NCBI GenBank assembly: GCA_017553635.1
Contig: JAFZKN010000019.1
Location: 96,446 to 160,445, forward strand
DNA: 64,000 nt
Direction of reading: 5' to 3'
From: Treponema sp.
Lineage (GTDB): Bacteria; Spirochaetota; Spirochaetia; Treponematales; Treponemataceae
In this document: in pieces, positions 17,070-25,257 of the stretch
How positions within the stretch are numbered: position 1 is the first letter of the stretch
Layout of the letters: every line of letters starts with the position of its first letter
Program-made: the position numbers and the translations under genes
Notes under the pieces: model-generated
Database searches by the model: none
What the model was told of the DNA's origin: nothing
Seen by the model: the letters and a program-made list of their open reading frames with translations, nothing else

Positions 17070-17970
17070 TTTTGATAAAGTATTAAAAGGTGATTTTAAC
17101 ACGGCAGAAAAGGCTTACAACCGGCTTTATAATGTAGTTTCTATTTTAAGATCTGAAAACGGATGTCCGTGGGATAGAGAACAGACACCAATGTCAATGA
17201 GAAGAGATTTAATAGAAGAGACATTTGAAACGGTGGATGCAATTACACAGAATGATTCTGAACATGCAAAAGAGGAACTCGGTGATGTTCTTCTTAATGC
17301 AACTATGATAAGTTATATGTATGAGCAGAAGGGCGATTTTACTCTTGCTCAGGTTTTAAATGAGCTTTCTGAAAAACTTATCCGCCGCCATCCTCATGTT
17401 TTTCCTGAAAGCGAAGGCAGAGTCTGTGAACAGGGTGATGTTAAAAACGGTGAACAGGTTTTAAGTCAGTGGGACCGCATTAAAGAGAATGTTGAAGGCC
17501 GCAAAACTGAATGTATTCTTGATGAAGTTCCAGACGGTTTTCCGCCGCTTTTAAAGGCATTTAAGTATCAGAAAAAAGCTGCGAAAAAAGGTTTTGACTG
17601 GGATAATATTGATGATGTAAAGGCAAAGGTCCGTGAAGAATTTGAAGAAGCAGAAAATGCAAGGCTCGAAAGGGATTCTGCCGCTTCAAAGCAGAACGCA
17701 AAGGTTTTTGAAAGAAATTCAACTAAAGAAGCAGACGATGCACAAAAGCATCTTGAAGAAGAAATAGGTGATTTTTTCTTTGCACTTGTAAATTATGCAA
17801 GAAAGCTTGGTGTAGATCCTGAAACCGCATTGAACCGTGCAAACCGGAAATTTTACAGGCGTTTTTCATACGTTCAGCGTAAAATGCAGGAAACTGGACA
17901 GGAGATGGCTGACGGGGCTCTTTCGATAATGGATAAATTTTGGGATGAGGCAAAAGAAAAGGGGTTGTAG
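17056..17970 (+). CDS. mazG: nucleoside triphosphate pyrophosphohydrolase MazG
   Basis: A 304-residue enzyme with two tandem MazG folds that hydrolyses NTPs to NMP and pyrophosphate. The first domain carries ENGCPWDREQT and the metal site EETFETVDAI with KEELGDVLLN; the second has REEFEEAE and EEEIGDFFFALVN. A charged spacer (residues about 205-225, with DSAASKQNAKVF) makes it about 40 residues longer than the E. coli protein. It is the last gene of the prfA-prmC-pth-mazG run; a 100-base gap follows. Confidence 0.93.
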   Translation: MSMPDFDKVLKGDFNTAEKAYNRLYNVVSILRSENGCPWDREQTPMSMRRDLIEETFETVDAITQNDSEHAKEELGDVLLNATMISYMYEQKGDFTLAQVLNELSEKLIRRHPHVFPESEGRVCEQGDVKNGEQVLSQWDRIKENVEGRKTECILDEVPDGFPPLLKAFKYQKKAAKKGFDWDNIDDVKAKVREEFEEAENARLERDSAASKQNAKVFERNSTKEADDAQKHLEEEIGDFFFALVNYARKLGVDPETALNRANRKFYRRFSYVQRKMQETGQEMADGALSIMDKFWDEAKEKGL

Positions 17971-18035
17971 AGACGGATTATTACGGCTGAAGGAAGCAGG
18001 GTATTTTGGGAACCTGTCCGGGCTGTGTTTTACCC

Positions 18036-18064
18036 TTGTTATTTGACTATTTTTTTACTATATT
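18036..18064 (+). promoter_or_regulatory. clpP promoter, leaderless arrangement
   Basis: TTGTTA (18036-18041), 17 bases, TATATT (18059-18064). The ATG follows after 6 bases (18071) and no ribosome-binding site is visible. Confidence 0.55.
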
Positions 18065-18070
18065 ATACAT

Positions 18071-18676
18071 ATGAACGGAATTTATTTAGCAGATAAAAAA
18101 GATGAAGACAATAAGGACAAAGCTCCTGATGCTCTTGCAGAAAAATTTCTTAAAACACGCCAGATTCTGCTTTCCGGCGAAATTAACAAAGAATTAGCAG
18201 AAAAATTCAATAAACAGCTTTTACTTTTGGAAGCAGATTCAAGCGATCCTGTTTATGTTTACATCGATTCTCCTGGAGGAGATGTGAGCGCGGGATTTGC
18301 CATTTACGATATGATTCGTTTTGTAAGCTGTCCTGTTGTTCTTGTTGGAAACGGATTAATTGCAAGTGCCGCAGCTTTAATTCTTCTTGCGGTTCCAAAG
18401 GAAAGAAGAGTTGGATTTGCAAATTCAGAATATCTTATTCACCAGCCTTTAAGCGGAATGCGTGGAACTGCAACAGAAATTGCAATTCATGCTGAAAACC
18501 TTACAAAGACAAAAGCAAAGATTAATAAGATTATTGCAGATGCTACAGGTAAAGATGTTAAACAGATAGAAAAAGATACTGACCGTGATCACTGGCTTGA
18601 TGCTGCAGAAGCAAAAGACTATGGTCTTATCAGTAAAATTATTTCTACACGTGATGAATTGAAAGCTGTAAAATAA
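18071..18676 (+). CDS. clpP: ClpP-family serine protease
   Basis: A protein of 201 residues with the ClpP fold. The catalytic triad can be placed: Ser in GLIASAAALILL (the usual motif is GxAASMxA), His in YLIHQPLSG, and Asp in DTDRDHWLDAAEAKDYG. The oxyanion strand DSPGGDVSAG is intact. The charged N-terminus (residues 1-25) and the changed residues around the nucleophile suggest a second ClpP paralogue rather than the main housekeeping copy, but the other copy is outside this window. It probably forms a tetradecamer with an AAA+ unfoldase. The next gene follows after 5 bases. Confidence 0.85.
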   Translation: MNGIYLADKKDEDNKDKAPDALAEKFLKTRQILLSGEINKELAEKFNKQLLLLEADSSDPVYVYIDSPGGDVSAGFAIYDMIRFVSCPVVLVGNGLIASAAALILLAVPKERRVGFANSEYLIHQPLSGMRGTATEIAIHAENLTKTKAKINKIIADATGKDVKQIEKDTDRDHWLDAAEAKDYGLISKIISTRDELKAVK

Positions 18677-18681
18677 ACTGT

Positions 18682-19587
18682 ATGACTTTTGAATTGACGG
18701 ATGAATTAACAGATTTAATTATCGGTGCTCTGGAAAACCAGGAAAAGAAATTTGCCGTTGATGCAGAGTCAGGTTTACTTATAGAAAAAAAAGATGATGT
18801 TGTGTGTGATGAAGAAAACTATTACGAACTTCCTGTATGGGATTCGAAAGATGGTTTCGATCTTATGGAAAAATTTGTAAATGAACTTCATTCACCGATT
18901 GCCAGAAATGATTTGCTTACTGTACTTCGTTCTGGAAGGGGGGTATTTAGAGGATTTAAGGATGTTTTAAAGTCTTATCCTGAGGTTGAAAAAAGGTGGC
19001 ATTTTTTTAAAAGCCGCGAATTAATAAAATATATTAACCAATGGTATAATTCTTTAAGGGAAACATGGGGTCTTGAAAAATTAGATTGCGAAGTAGAAGA
19101 AACAGATGATTTGCTTTGTGATGACTTTATGTTTGCTCCATTTGATTTTAAAAGCGACAGAGAAGAATTTTTAGAATGTTTAGAGTCTGTTGCAAAAGAC
19201 TATCGTGCACAGTTTCCTGACGAAATTGCAGATGCTTTATTTGATTTATGGAAATCGAAAACAGAATTTGGTTTTAATGATAACGCATGTGGTTTTGTGT
19301 GCAGATCTTTTTCGAAAGAATTTGCGGGATGTGCTGTTTTTGCACCGTGTCTTGAGAAAGCACAGAATACTGTTTTACTCACCAGTTTCTTTGTGCAGGA
19401 AAAATTCCGTGGTCTTGGAATCGGCAGAAAACTTTTTGAACAGTCATTAGCCGAGTTAAAAAACCGACGTTTTAAGTGGGTACTTATAGCAGACACAATT
19501 ATTCCTGAAGCTATTACACCTTTATTGATGAGATCAGGTTTTAAACAGATTGGTTCAGGATTTATTGCAGATTTGTCTGCAGATTAA
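18682..19587 (+). CDS. UPF0158 domain fused to GNAT acetyltransferase
   Basis: A 301-residue protein with two parts. Residues 1-140 match the UPF0158 family (acidic, with FVNELHSPIARNDLLTVLRS and GRGVFRGFKDVL). Residues about 150-300 are a GNAT N-acetyltransferase: FVQEKFRGLGIGRKLFEQSL is the acetyl-CoA loop (Q/RxxGxG/A). The start lies 5 bases after clpP with no clear ribosome site, suggesting coupling. The acceptor substrate is unknown. The fusion is worth noting because UPF0158 proteins usually stand alone. Confidence 0.8.
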   Translation: MTFELTDELTDLIIGALENQEKKFAVDAESGLLIEKKDDVVCDEENYYELPVWDSKDGFDLMEKFVNELHSPIARNDLLTVLRSGRGVFRGFKDVLKSYPEVEKRWHFFKSRELIKYINQWYNSLRETWGLEKLDCEVEETDDLLCDDFMFAPFDFKSDREEFLECLESVAKDYRAQFPDEIADALFDLWKSKTEFGFNDNACGFVCRSFSKEFAGCAVFAPCLEKAQNTVLLTSFFVQEKFRGLGIGRKLFEQSLAELKNRRFKWVLIADTIIPEAITPLLMRSGFKQIGSGFIADLSAD

Positions 19588-19610
19588 TTTTATTTAAAGA
19601 GGTATTTAAT

Positions 19611-20345
19611 ATGTCATTTAGAAGAGAAAATGAAATTGATTTGGATCAGCTTGCAGCTTTTTTGCAGAATGCAGTAGAAAAAGTTAAGACAGAAGAAAAT
19701 CCTGATTTATTGAATGATGTTAAAAAGGTTTATAAAAAGAATGTTCCATTTTCATTGAGAATGTATGTTGCTGCATACCTTACAAAATTAAGCGGAAGTC
19801 ATTTTAGAGGTCGTAGAGATTTTAAGAACGACCGTTCAAGAAACCGTGATTACCGCAAAGACAATCAGAAAGCAGATTATCTTCAGAACAACACTCGTGA
19901 TGGAGAAACTTTAGAAAATAAAGAATTTCGCACACCACGTCAGAGAACACAGATAGATGAATCACTTGCAACAACAATTTTTATTGGAATCGGAAGAAAC
20001 CGCCGTGTACATGCACGTGATCTTGTTGGACTTTTAATCAGTGTTGCTGGATTTGATCGTGATAGAATTGGTGACATCCGTGTTCTTGCAAATTATTCTT
20101 TCGTTCAGATTTTTGCAGAAGATGCTTCTAAAGCAATCGATGCTCTTAATGGATATGAATATCGCGGAAGAAAACTTTCTGTAAGTTATTCAAGACAGAA
20201 GGGGGAATCTTCAGATAATGCTTATGCAGATTCATCTGAAATGATGGACAAAGAAGATGCAGAAGCATATGCAGCAGCAGAAAAGGCAGCCGGAACAGAA
20301 GGTTTTTCTGGACCACAGCCATCTGGAAGCAGTTACTTAGTTTAA
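19611..20345 (+). CDS. DbpA-type RNA-binding domain protein
   Basis: A 244-residue protein without a helicase core. Residues 60-110 are rich in Arg, Asp and Asn (RGRRDFKNDRSRNRDYRK), like a disordered RNA-binding tail. Residues about 120-200 match the C-terminal RNA-recognition domain of the DbpA/CsdA DEAD-box helicases (TTIFIGIGRNRRVHARDLVG, then YSFVQIFAEDA and YRGRKLSVSYS). Such helicase-less copies occur in spirochaetes. It may bind structured rRNA or act as an RNA chaperone. AAAGAGG is the ribosome site. A strong hairpin lies just past the stop. Confidence 0.8.
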   Translation: MSFRRENEIDLDQLAAFLQNAVEKVKTEENPDLLNDVKKVYKKNVPFSLRMYVAAYLTKLSGSHFRGRRDFKNDRSRNRDYRKDNQKADYLQNNTRDGETLENKEFRTPRQRTQIDESLATTIFIGIGRNRRVHARDLVGLLISVAGFDRDRIGDIRVLANYSFVQIFAEDASKAIDALNGYEYRGRKLSVSYSRQKGESSDNAYADSSEMMDKEDAEAYAAAEKAAGTEGFSGPQPSGSSYLV

Positions 20346-21050
20346 TTACCAGTTTTGTACAGCTGGTGAAAACGGTATAAAAGATATCCCTTCTGTAAGG
20401 GATATCTTTATTTTAAAGAAAGTACATTCAATCTTTTTTAATCCTGAAAAAATATTTATCAATGCAAACGAAGGTGGAAGGCCACGTCGTGGAAGGGTGC
20501 AGCTTCCAGGATTTATGAAAGTTGTTGAAGCAGAATTGCTTCTTGCTGCAATATGTGTGTGACCGTATAAAACGAGATCTGCTCTGTCGATGGATGCCTG
20601 CTGTTCTATTCCGCTCATTCCGTAATAAACTCCAAAAACATGTCCGTGTGTTAAAAGAACATTTGTTTTTGCCGCACGAAGATTTAATATCTTTGGAATT
20701 TTAATTTCATAATCATTTTTTGATTTTTTTTCTTCAGATGGATTGAATGTAACTGGATAAGAATCATCATCTCCATTTCCGCATACAATTGCAGCAACAG
20801 GTGGAAAGATTTTCAAAAGTTTTTTATTTTTCTTTAATGATTCAAGTAGAGAAACTACATCAGAAATTCCGTCGCCTAAAAAAGCAAATAAATCTTTATC
20901 AGGGAAATTTTCTATAATTTTTTTTAATATGGAAGAATTTCCATGTGTATCAGAAACTGCAAGTATTGAAACATTTTCCTTTTCTGAAAGAGAATCAATA
21001 TCTTCTTTAGAACCTAGTAAAAAATTCTTTGCCTGAACAATTAAATTCAT
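20346..21050 (-). CDS. metallophosphoesterase, YfcE/MJ0936 type
   Basis: A 234-residue calcineurin-like phosphoesterase. Metal ligands are visible in order: SDTHGN, FLGDG, CGNGD, THGH and YGHTH. The set matches the YfcE-type phosphodiesterase family. A 40-residue N-terminal extension (MNLIVQAKNFLLGSKEDIDS) precedes the fold. The last 20 or so codons coincide with a strong terminator-like hairpin (20380-20409), so the C-terminal tail is encoded by the terminator itself. It is convergent with the RNA-binding gene, whose stop abuts this one. Confidence 0.85.
   Translation of the reverse strand: MNLIVQAKNFLLGSKEDIDSLSEKENVSILAVSDTHGNSSILKKIIENFPDKDLFAFLGDGISDVVSLLESLKKNKKLLKIFPPVAAIVCGNGDDDSYPVTFNPSEEKKSKNDYEIKIPKILNLRAAKTNVLLTHGHVFGVYYGMSGIEQQASIDRADLVLYGHTHIAARSNSASTTFINPGSCTLPRRGLPPSFALINIFSGLKKIECTFFKIKISLTEGISFIPFSPAVQNW
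20380..20409. terminator. bidirectional intrinsic terminator
   Basis: Thirteen-base perfect arms AAAGATATCCCTT and AAGGGATATCTTT surround a CTGT loop, with T-rich sequence on the plus-strand side and A-rich sequence on the other. It sits between two convergent genes and overlaps the coding end of the phosphoesterase. Confidence 0.8.
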
Positions 21051-21055
21051 AACAA

Positions 21056-21841
21056 CTATTCTTTTCTATCTTCTATAATAAAATGATTGATTGAAGAAAG
21101 ACCTGTTTCCGGATCTACATATCTTTTTATTTTATAATATGCTCCTGCAATATTATTTACATGTGTAAGTAATTCAGCATTACTCTTTAAAGGCTCTTCG
21201 AATAGAAGCATATAGTCAATTGCGTTGTCAATTATGTCTTCGATATGTGCAATTTTTGTCTGTTCAGTTTCCTGTTTTACCTCTTCGATATCTTCTGATT
21301 GTTCTACAGCTCTGTCGAGAACAAAATCACTTGTTGCTTCTATTGCAAGAATGTCATCCTGTGGAAACAATGTGTAAATCGGGAAAGGTTTTTTTTCTTC
21401 CATGTTTTCGCGGAAAGAAGCAAGTGTGTTACTAGTGTATTCCGGTGCACCGATTGTAATGATTCCAGCAAGCTCTACGTTTTCAAGAAGAGCAATAAGA
21501 CGTGATATTCTTCCAGTATTTCCGACTTTAAGGTCATCAGGGAAAACATACGGGATAATCAGTCCTGAATTTTCTGTAGCCTCTTCATCAGAAAGTCCGA
21601 AGTTTGTTTCGAGTCTTTCAACTTCTTCTTTTACAAAAGTATCTGAATTATATCCATAACCGAATACTATACATATTTTCTGTTTTGTCGGTTTCCACAT
21701 AGGGCGGGAAGGTTTTGTTTCTGTTTCTGTATTATTTGAATTTTCTTTAGTGTCTGTTTTATTTTTTTTGCATGATACAGCTGCAAGTGAGAGAATGATA
21801 AAAAGTGCTGTGAATGTTTTTGTAAATTTAGTAGTTTTCAT
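21056..21841 (-). CDS. DUF3798 family lipoprotein
   Basis: A lipoprotein of 261 residues. The signal MKTTKFTKTFTALFI runs to lipobox AVSC. After a polar tether rich in Thr, Asn and Lys, the folded part (CIVFGYGYNSDTFVKEE, then LIIPYVFPDDL and AGIITIGAPEYT) resembles a periplasmic binding-protein-like domain of the DUF3798 kind. I choose the ATG at 21841, not the TTG 12 codons upstream, because that TTG is the first base triplet of the -35 box. The ligand is unknown. It is the first gene of a two-gene unit with the phosphoesterase 5 bases downstream. Confidence 0.75.
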   Translation of the reverse strand: MKTTKFTKTFTALFIILSLAAVSCKKNKTDTKENSNNTETETKPSRPMWKPTKQKICIVFGYGYNSDTFVKEEVERLETNFGLSDEEATENSGLIIPYVFPDDLKVGNTGRISRLIALLENVELAGIITIGAPEYTSNTLASFRENMEEKKPFPIYTLFPQDDILAIEATSDFVLDRAVEQSEDIEEVKQETEQTKIAHIEDIIDNAIDYMLLFEEPLKSNAELLTHVNNIAGAYYKIKRYVDPETGLSSINHFIIEDRKE

Positions 21842-21848
21842 ATCTACT

Positions 21849-21877
21849 ATAATAGTACATATAAAAACTCTAGTCAA
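21849..21877 (-). promoter_or_regulatory. promoter of the DUF3798 lipoprotein, leaderless arrangement
   Basis: On the minus strand TTGACT (21877-21872), 17 bases, TATTAT (21854-21849), then 7 bases to the ATG at 21841. No Shine-Dalgarno is present, and transcription should start at the start codon. Confidence 0.75.
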
Positions 21878-21934
21878 ATTGGATTAATTGTCGGTTAAAG
21901 GTCCGGTTTTCCACATGATAAGATGTTTACACAA

Positions 21935-22360
21935 TTAGATGCAGTATTCAAATCCTACGAAATTCCTGTTTTTTTCTGCAAGTTCATCAAGGTGAATTGA
22001 ATCAACATATTCATTGATTTTTTCTTCAAAGCCTTTCCAGAAATCGCGGCTTCCCTGAGAAACTACAGTGTTATTTTCGAAATCTCCAAGCGGGCAGAGC
22101 TTTCCTTCCATAACTCGTAAAATCTCTCCGATTGTATAATCCTTCGGAAGCTTTGTAAGCTTGTATCCTCCGTTTAATCCACGGGAACCGTTTACAAGAT
22201 GCGCCTTACTCAAGTGAATTAAAATCTGTTCAAGATATTTTACAGAAAGATTTCTTCTGTGCGAAAGAGTTTTAAGAGGAATATATTTATCAGGCTCTCC
22301 CAAAGCAAGGTCTTCCATGATTAAAAGTGCATATTTTCCTTTTGTAGAAATTTTATACAT
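21935..22360 (-). CDS. cymR: Rrf2-family regulator, CymR-like
   Basis: A 141-residue Rrf2-type winged-helix repressor. It starts MYKISTKGKYALLIMEDLA, close to Bacillus CymR, with the wing SRGLNGGYKL. The Fe-S cysteine triad of IscR/NsrR is missing (only Cys near 89 and one at the end), so it is not an iron-sulfur sensor of that type. The last residues are EYCI; CymR also ends in an aromatic-rich segment with C-terminal Ile, the feature proposed to insert into the CysK active site. The start overlaps the end of the C-S lyase gene by 8 bases. I infer that it controls the ACCTA-N9-TAGGT sites of the sulfur cluster. Confidence 0.8.
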   Translation of the reverse strand: MYKISTKGKYALLIMEDLALGEPDKYIPLKTLSHRRNLSVKYLEQILIHLSKAHLVNGSRGLNGGYKLTKLPKDYTIGEILRVMEGKLCPLGDFENNTVVSQGSRDFWKGFEEKINEYVDSIHLDELAEKNRNFVGFEYCI

Positions 22361-23540
22361 TTTTTAATTCCTCCTTAAAGGCTTTTGTAATTCGTTCAAG
22401 AGCCTCTTTTAAAACTGCCCGTGGAGTTGCAATATTGATTCTCTGGAAATATTCTCCTTCGGGTCCAAACATTGTTCCGCGGTCAAGCCATACTTTTGCC
22501 CTGTTTACGATTATGTCGTCGATTTTATGGTCCGAAAAACCAAAGGCAGAAAAATCAAGCCAGAGAAGAAAAGTTCCTTCAGGTTCAATAAGCCTTACCT
22601 CCGGAAGATTGTCTGCAAGAAAACTTTTTACAAAAGCAATATTATCTTCTAAATGCTTCTGTAAAGCTAAAAGCCAGGGTTTGCCTTTTTCATAAGCTGC
22701 CTGTGCTGCAGTAAGTCCCATAAGGCTTGGTTCATCGTAGCCGGTTTTATCCCGTTCATCATGAAACTTTTTTCGTAAAACAGGATTTTTTATAAAGTTT
22801 GTAGAAAACTGCAAGCCCGCCAGATTAAAGGTTTTACTTACAGACATCGAAACGATTGAGTTTTCTGCAGTTTCTTTTGAGAGTGTAGAAAAAACTGTGT
22901 GTTTATTGGGTGAATAAACAAAGTCATTATGAATTTCATCAGCAAAGACTATTACATTATGGCGAAGACAGATTTGAGAAATTTTTTCTAATTCTTCTTT
23001 TGTCCATACGCGACCAACAGGGTTATGCGGGCTGCAAAGGATAAAAAGTTTTACATCATTTTCTACAATCTTTTTTTCAAAATCTTCAAAATCAATGTAA
23101 TATTTTCCGTCTTTTTCGTACAGCGAAGAAGTTACAAGTTTACGCTTATTTATATTAATCATATTTTTAAATGGATAATAAACAGGAGTCTGAATAAGAA
23201 CAGAATCTCCTTCTTTTGTTACGGCTTTCATTGCACAGACGATTCCAAAAACTACTCCGGGTGTAGTTACAAGATCACTTCGTTCCGGTAAAAAATTATG
23301 TTCGGTCTGCATCCAGTTTTTAAGGGAAGCAAAAAAAGCATCATTGATACAGGAATACCCGAAAATTCCATGATTAATTTTATTGTGGAGTGCCTCAAGA
23401 ATTTCTGGGGCTGTAGGAAAATCCATATCTGCAACCCAGAGAGAAAGGGCATCTGCAGGTTTTCCCCGGGCAACAGCAAGGTCAGTTTTGATACAGTTAG
23501 TGCCGTGCCGGTCAATTACGGTATTAAAGTCGTAGCTCAT
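22353..23540 (-). CDS. MalY/PatB-type cystathionine beta-lyase (C-S lyase)
   Basis: A PLP enzyme (aminotransferase fold I) of 395 residues. The start at 23540 (MSYDFNTVIDRHGTNCIKTD) has a GGAG ribosome site and the family N-terminus; the longer frame adds nine residues without support. Visible sites are VADMDFPTAPEI, SPHNPVGRVWTKEEL, FADEIHNDF and the PLP lysine in SVSKTFNLAG. These proteins split C-S bonds of cystathionine or cysteine conjugates. It is cotranscribed with the CymR-like repressor behind an operator-bearing promoter, so its job is probably sulfur release from organic thioethers. Confidence 0.88.
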   Translation of the reverse strand: MSYDFNTVIDRHGTNCIKTDLAVARGKPADALSLWVADMDFPTAPEILEALHNKINHGIFGYSCINDAFFASLKNWMQTEHNFLPERSDLVTTPGVVFGIVCAMKAVTKEGDSVLIQTPVYYPFKNMININKRKLVTSSLYEKDGKYYIDFEDFEKKIVENDVKLFILCSPHNPVGRVWTKEELEKISQICLRHNVIVFADEIHNDFVYSPNKHTVFSTLSKETAENSIVSMSVSKTFNLAGLQFSTNFIKNPVLRKKFHDERDKTGYDEPSLMGLTAAQAAYEKGKPWLLALQKHLEDNIAFVKSFLADNLPEVRLIEPEGTFLLWLDFSAFGFSDHKIDDIIVNRAKVWLDRGTMFGPEGEYFQRINIATPRAVLKEALERITKAFKEELKNV

Positions 23541-23565
23541 AAAAAACTCCAGAAATATTTTAGAC

Positions 23566-23625
23566 ACCCATTGACTTAATAGGTTAGTTATAGTATAAAC
23601 AGTATTACCTACTAGGTCAATAGGT
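23566..23625. promoter_or_regulatory. divergent promoters with two ACCTA-N9-TAGGT operators
   Basis: Plus strand: TTGACT (23571-23576), 17 bases, TATAAA (23594-23599), driving the DUF4418/ABC genes. Minus strand: TTGACC (23620-23615), 17 bases, TATACT (23597-23592), driving the lyase and repressor. The two -10 boxes overlap by four bases. Operators at 23566-23584 (ACCCA-N9-TAGGT) and 23607-23625 (ACCTA-N9-TAGGT) each contain one of the -35 boxes. Confidence 0.8.
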
Positions 23626-23650
23626 ATTAAAATTTTTAATGAGGTTTTCT

Positions 23651-24046
23651 ATGAAAAAGGCTAATGTATTTTTTGGTTTAATTTTTGTCGTGCTTGGAGT
23701 TCTGGTTGCGGCTGCTCCCTATTCGTTTGCACATGTCTGCGAAGTCGGTGAGAAGGTTATGAAATGTCATTGGACTGCGCGAGTTGAATTGTTTTTAGGA
23801 ATTTCTGTGGCTGTTTTTGGAATTGCAAAAGTGCTTTTGAGTGATTCAGCTTTTAATCTTGGTACGAATCTGGGGCTTGCTGTAAACGGCGCTGGAGTTA
23901 TTTTAGTCCCTTCGGTTTTAATTGGTGTATGCGGAATGAAAAAAATGCACTGTGCTGCCGTTGCAAAACCGGCATTGATTGTTTTTGGAATTTTAATTAT
24001 CGCAGTTGTAGTTGTTCAAAGTGTATATTTATGGAAAAAGCGATAA
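23651..24046 (+). CDS. DUF4418 family membrane protein
   Basis: A 131-residue protein with four membrane helices. The conserved cysteine pattern of DUF4418 is present: HVCEVGEKVMKCHWTARVE near residues 28-46 and GVCGMKKMHCAAVAKPAL near 92-109. Such proteins are encoded next to LolCDE/MacB-like ABC genes. The ATG at 23651 has GAGG upstream. The following permease gene starts 16 bases before this stop. Its promoter shares the sulfur-regulon operator. The Cys and His residues hint at metal or redox chemistry, but the role is unknown. Confidence 0.8.
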   Translation: MKKANVFFGLIFVVLGVLVAAAPYSFAHVCEVGEKVMKCHWTARVELFLGISVAVFGIAKVLLSDSAFNLGTNLGLAVNGAGVILVPSVLIGVCGMKKMHCAAVAKPALIVFGILIIAVVVVQSVYLWKKR

Positions 24047-25257
24047 CATCAGTATATCTTGCAGAATCTAATTTACGCAGAAAACCATATAGAACTTGTG
24101 CGCTTGTTTTGATAACTTTCCTTTTGTCCTTTGTCCTGTTGAGTTCCTTTATTTTTAATTCAAGTTTAAAAAAAGGAATTAAGGGAATTCAAGACAGAAT
24201 CGGTGCAGATTTAATGATTGTACCGGAAGGTTATGAAACAAAGGCAGAAAGCGTACTGCTTTACGGAACCCCTGATTATTTTTATATGGATAGAAGTGTA
24301 GAAGAAAGTGTCCGTAAAACTGACTGCTGGAAAAACGTAACAAGCCAGGTTTATCTTACAAGCGTTTCAGAAAGCTGCTGCGATTTTCCAGTCCAGATAA
24401 TAGGTTTTAATCCGGAAACAGATTTTATTGTAAAAACCTGGGCAAAGAATAAATTTAAAATTCAGGAAAAAGAAAATGAACGCGGGATTTTTTTTGCAGG
24501 AAATAATGTAAACGTCGAAAAGGGAATGGTGCGTTTTTTTGACAGTACACATAAAATTACAGCTTCTCTTTCTAAAAGCGGAACCGGTGTAGATAATGTA
24601 ATATATACAGATATCGATACTCTTGAAAAAATTTTTAATGATGCAAAGCAAAAAGGTTTTGGCTTTATTGCAGGAGATAATTTGCGTGAAAAAGTAAGTG
24701 TAATTTTTATTAAGATTAAAGAAGGTTCAACGCCAGACAGCGCTGCATTAACAATTAAAAATGCTGTTTACAATGATTTTGGCGATAAAGAAAAAATACA
24801 GATTATCCAGGGAGAAAAGTTTGTTTCGGTTCTGGCAGAAAGACTTTCTTCGATTTTAATTTTTATAAATGCGTCTGCATTTTTGGTTTTTATAACAGCA
24901 TTTCTTTCGATTGCTGTTGTGTTTTCCTTCTCTATTAACGAAAGAATAAGGGAGTTTTCGATTCTGCGTGTACTTGGTGCAGATTCTTTTAAACTTAAGT
25001 CAATTATTTTTAACGAAGCATTTATTTTGGGAACTGCAGGAAGTTTTACAGGAATATTTTTTTGCCTTCTTATTATCATACCGTTTAATACGTTGATTTC
25101 TGAAAAAATTGGACTTCCGTTTTCGACAGGAAGCTTTTTAGAAATAACAGTATCTGCTTTGGTTGTATTTGTCATACTTTTGACTTCGTGTATTGCTTCT
25201 GCATTTATAAGTGCTGTGCGCATTTCTAAATTTGAACTGTACGGAGAAATAAAATGA
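24031..25257 (+). CDS. FtsX/MacB-type ABC transporter permease
   Basis: A 408-residue permease. I choose ATG 24031 (MEKAITSVYLAESNLRRKPY), which overlaps the DUF4418 gene and gives the usual N-terminus. It has one N-terminal helix (residues 23-42), a large extracytoplasmic domain to about 270, and three C-terminal helices (about 275-400): the FtsX layout of MacB/LolC proteins. The motif EFSILRVLGAD precedes the second helix. It pairs with the ATPase overlapping by 4 bases. The exported or extracted substrate is unknown. Confidence 0.85.
   Translation: MEKAITSVYLAESNLRRKPYRTCALVLITFLLSFVLLSSFIFNSSLKKGIKGIQDRIGADLMIVPEGYETKAESVLLYGTPDYFYMDRSVEESVRKTDCWKNVTSQVYLTSVSESCCDFPVQIIGFNPETDFIVKTWAKNKFKIQEKENERGIFFAGNNVNVEKGMVRFFDSTHKITASLSKSGTGVDNVIYTDIDTLEKIFNDAKQKGFGFIAGDNLREKVSVIFIKIKEGSTPDSAALTIKNAVYNDFGDKEKIQIIQGEKFVSVLAERLSSILIFINASAFLVFITAFLSIAVVFSFSINERIREFSILRVLGADSFKLKSIIFNEAFILGTAGSFTGIFFCLLIIIPFNTLISEKIGLPFSTGSFLEITVSALVVFVILLTSCIASAFISAVRISKFELYGEIK

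Noticed and set aside
21842..21877. TTG start extending the DUF3798 lipoprotein by 12 codons
   Set aside because: That TTG is part of a well-spaced -35 box, and the signal peptide begins at the ATG at 21841.
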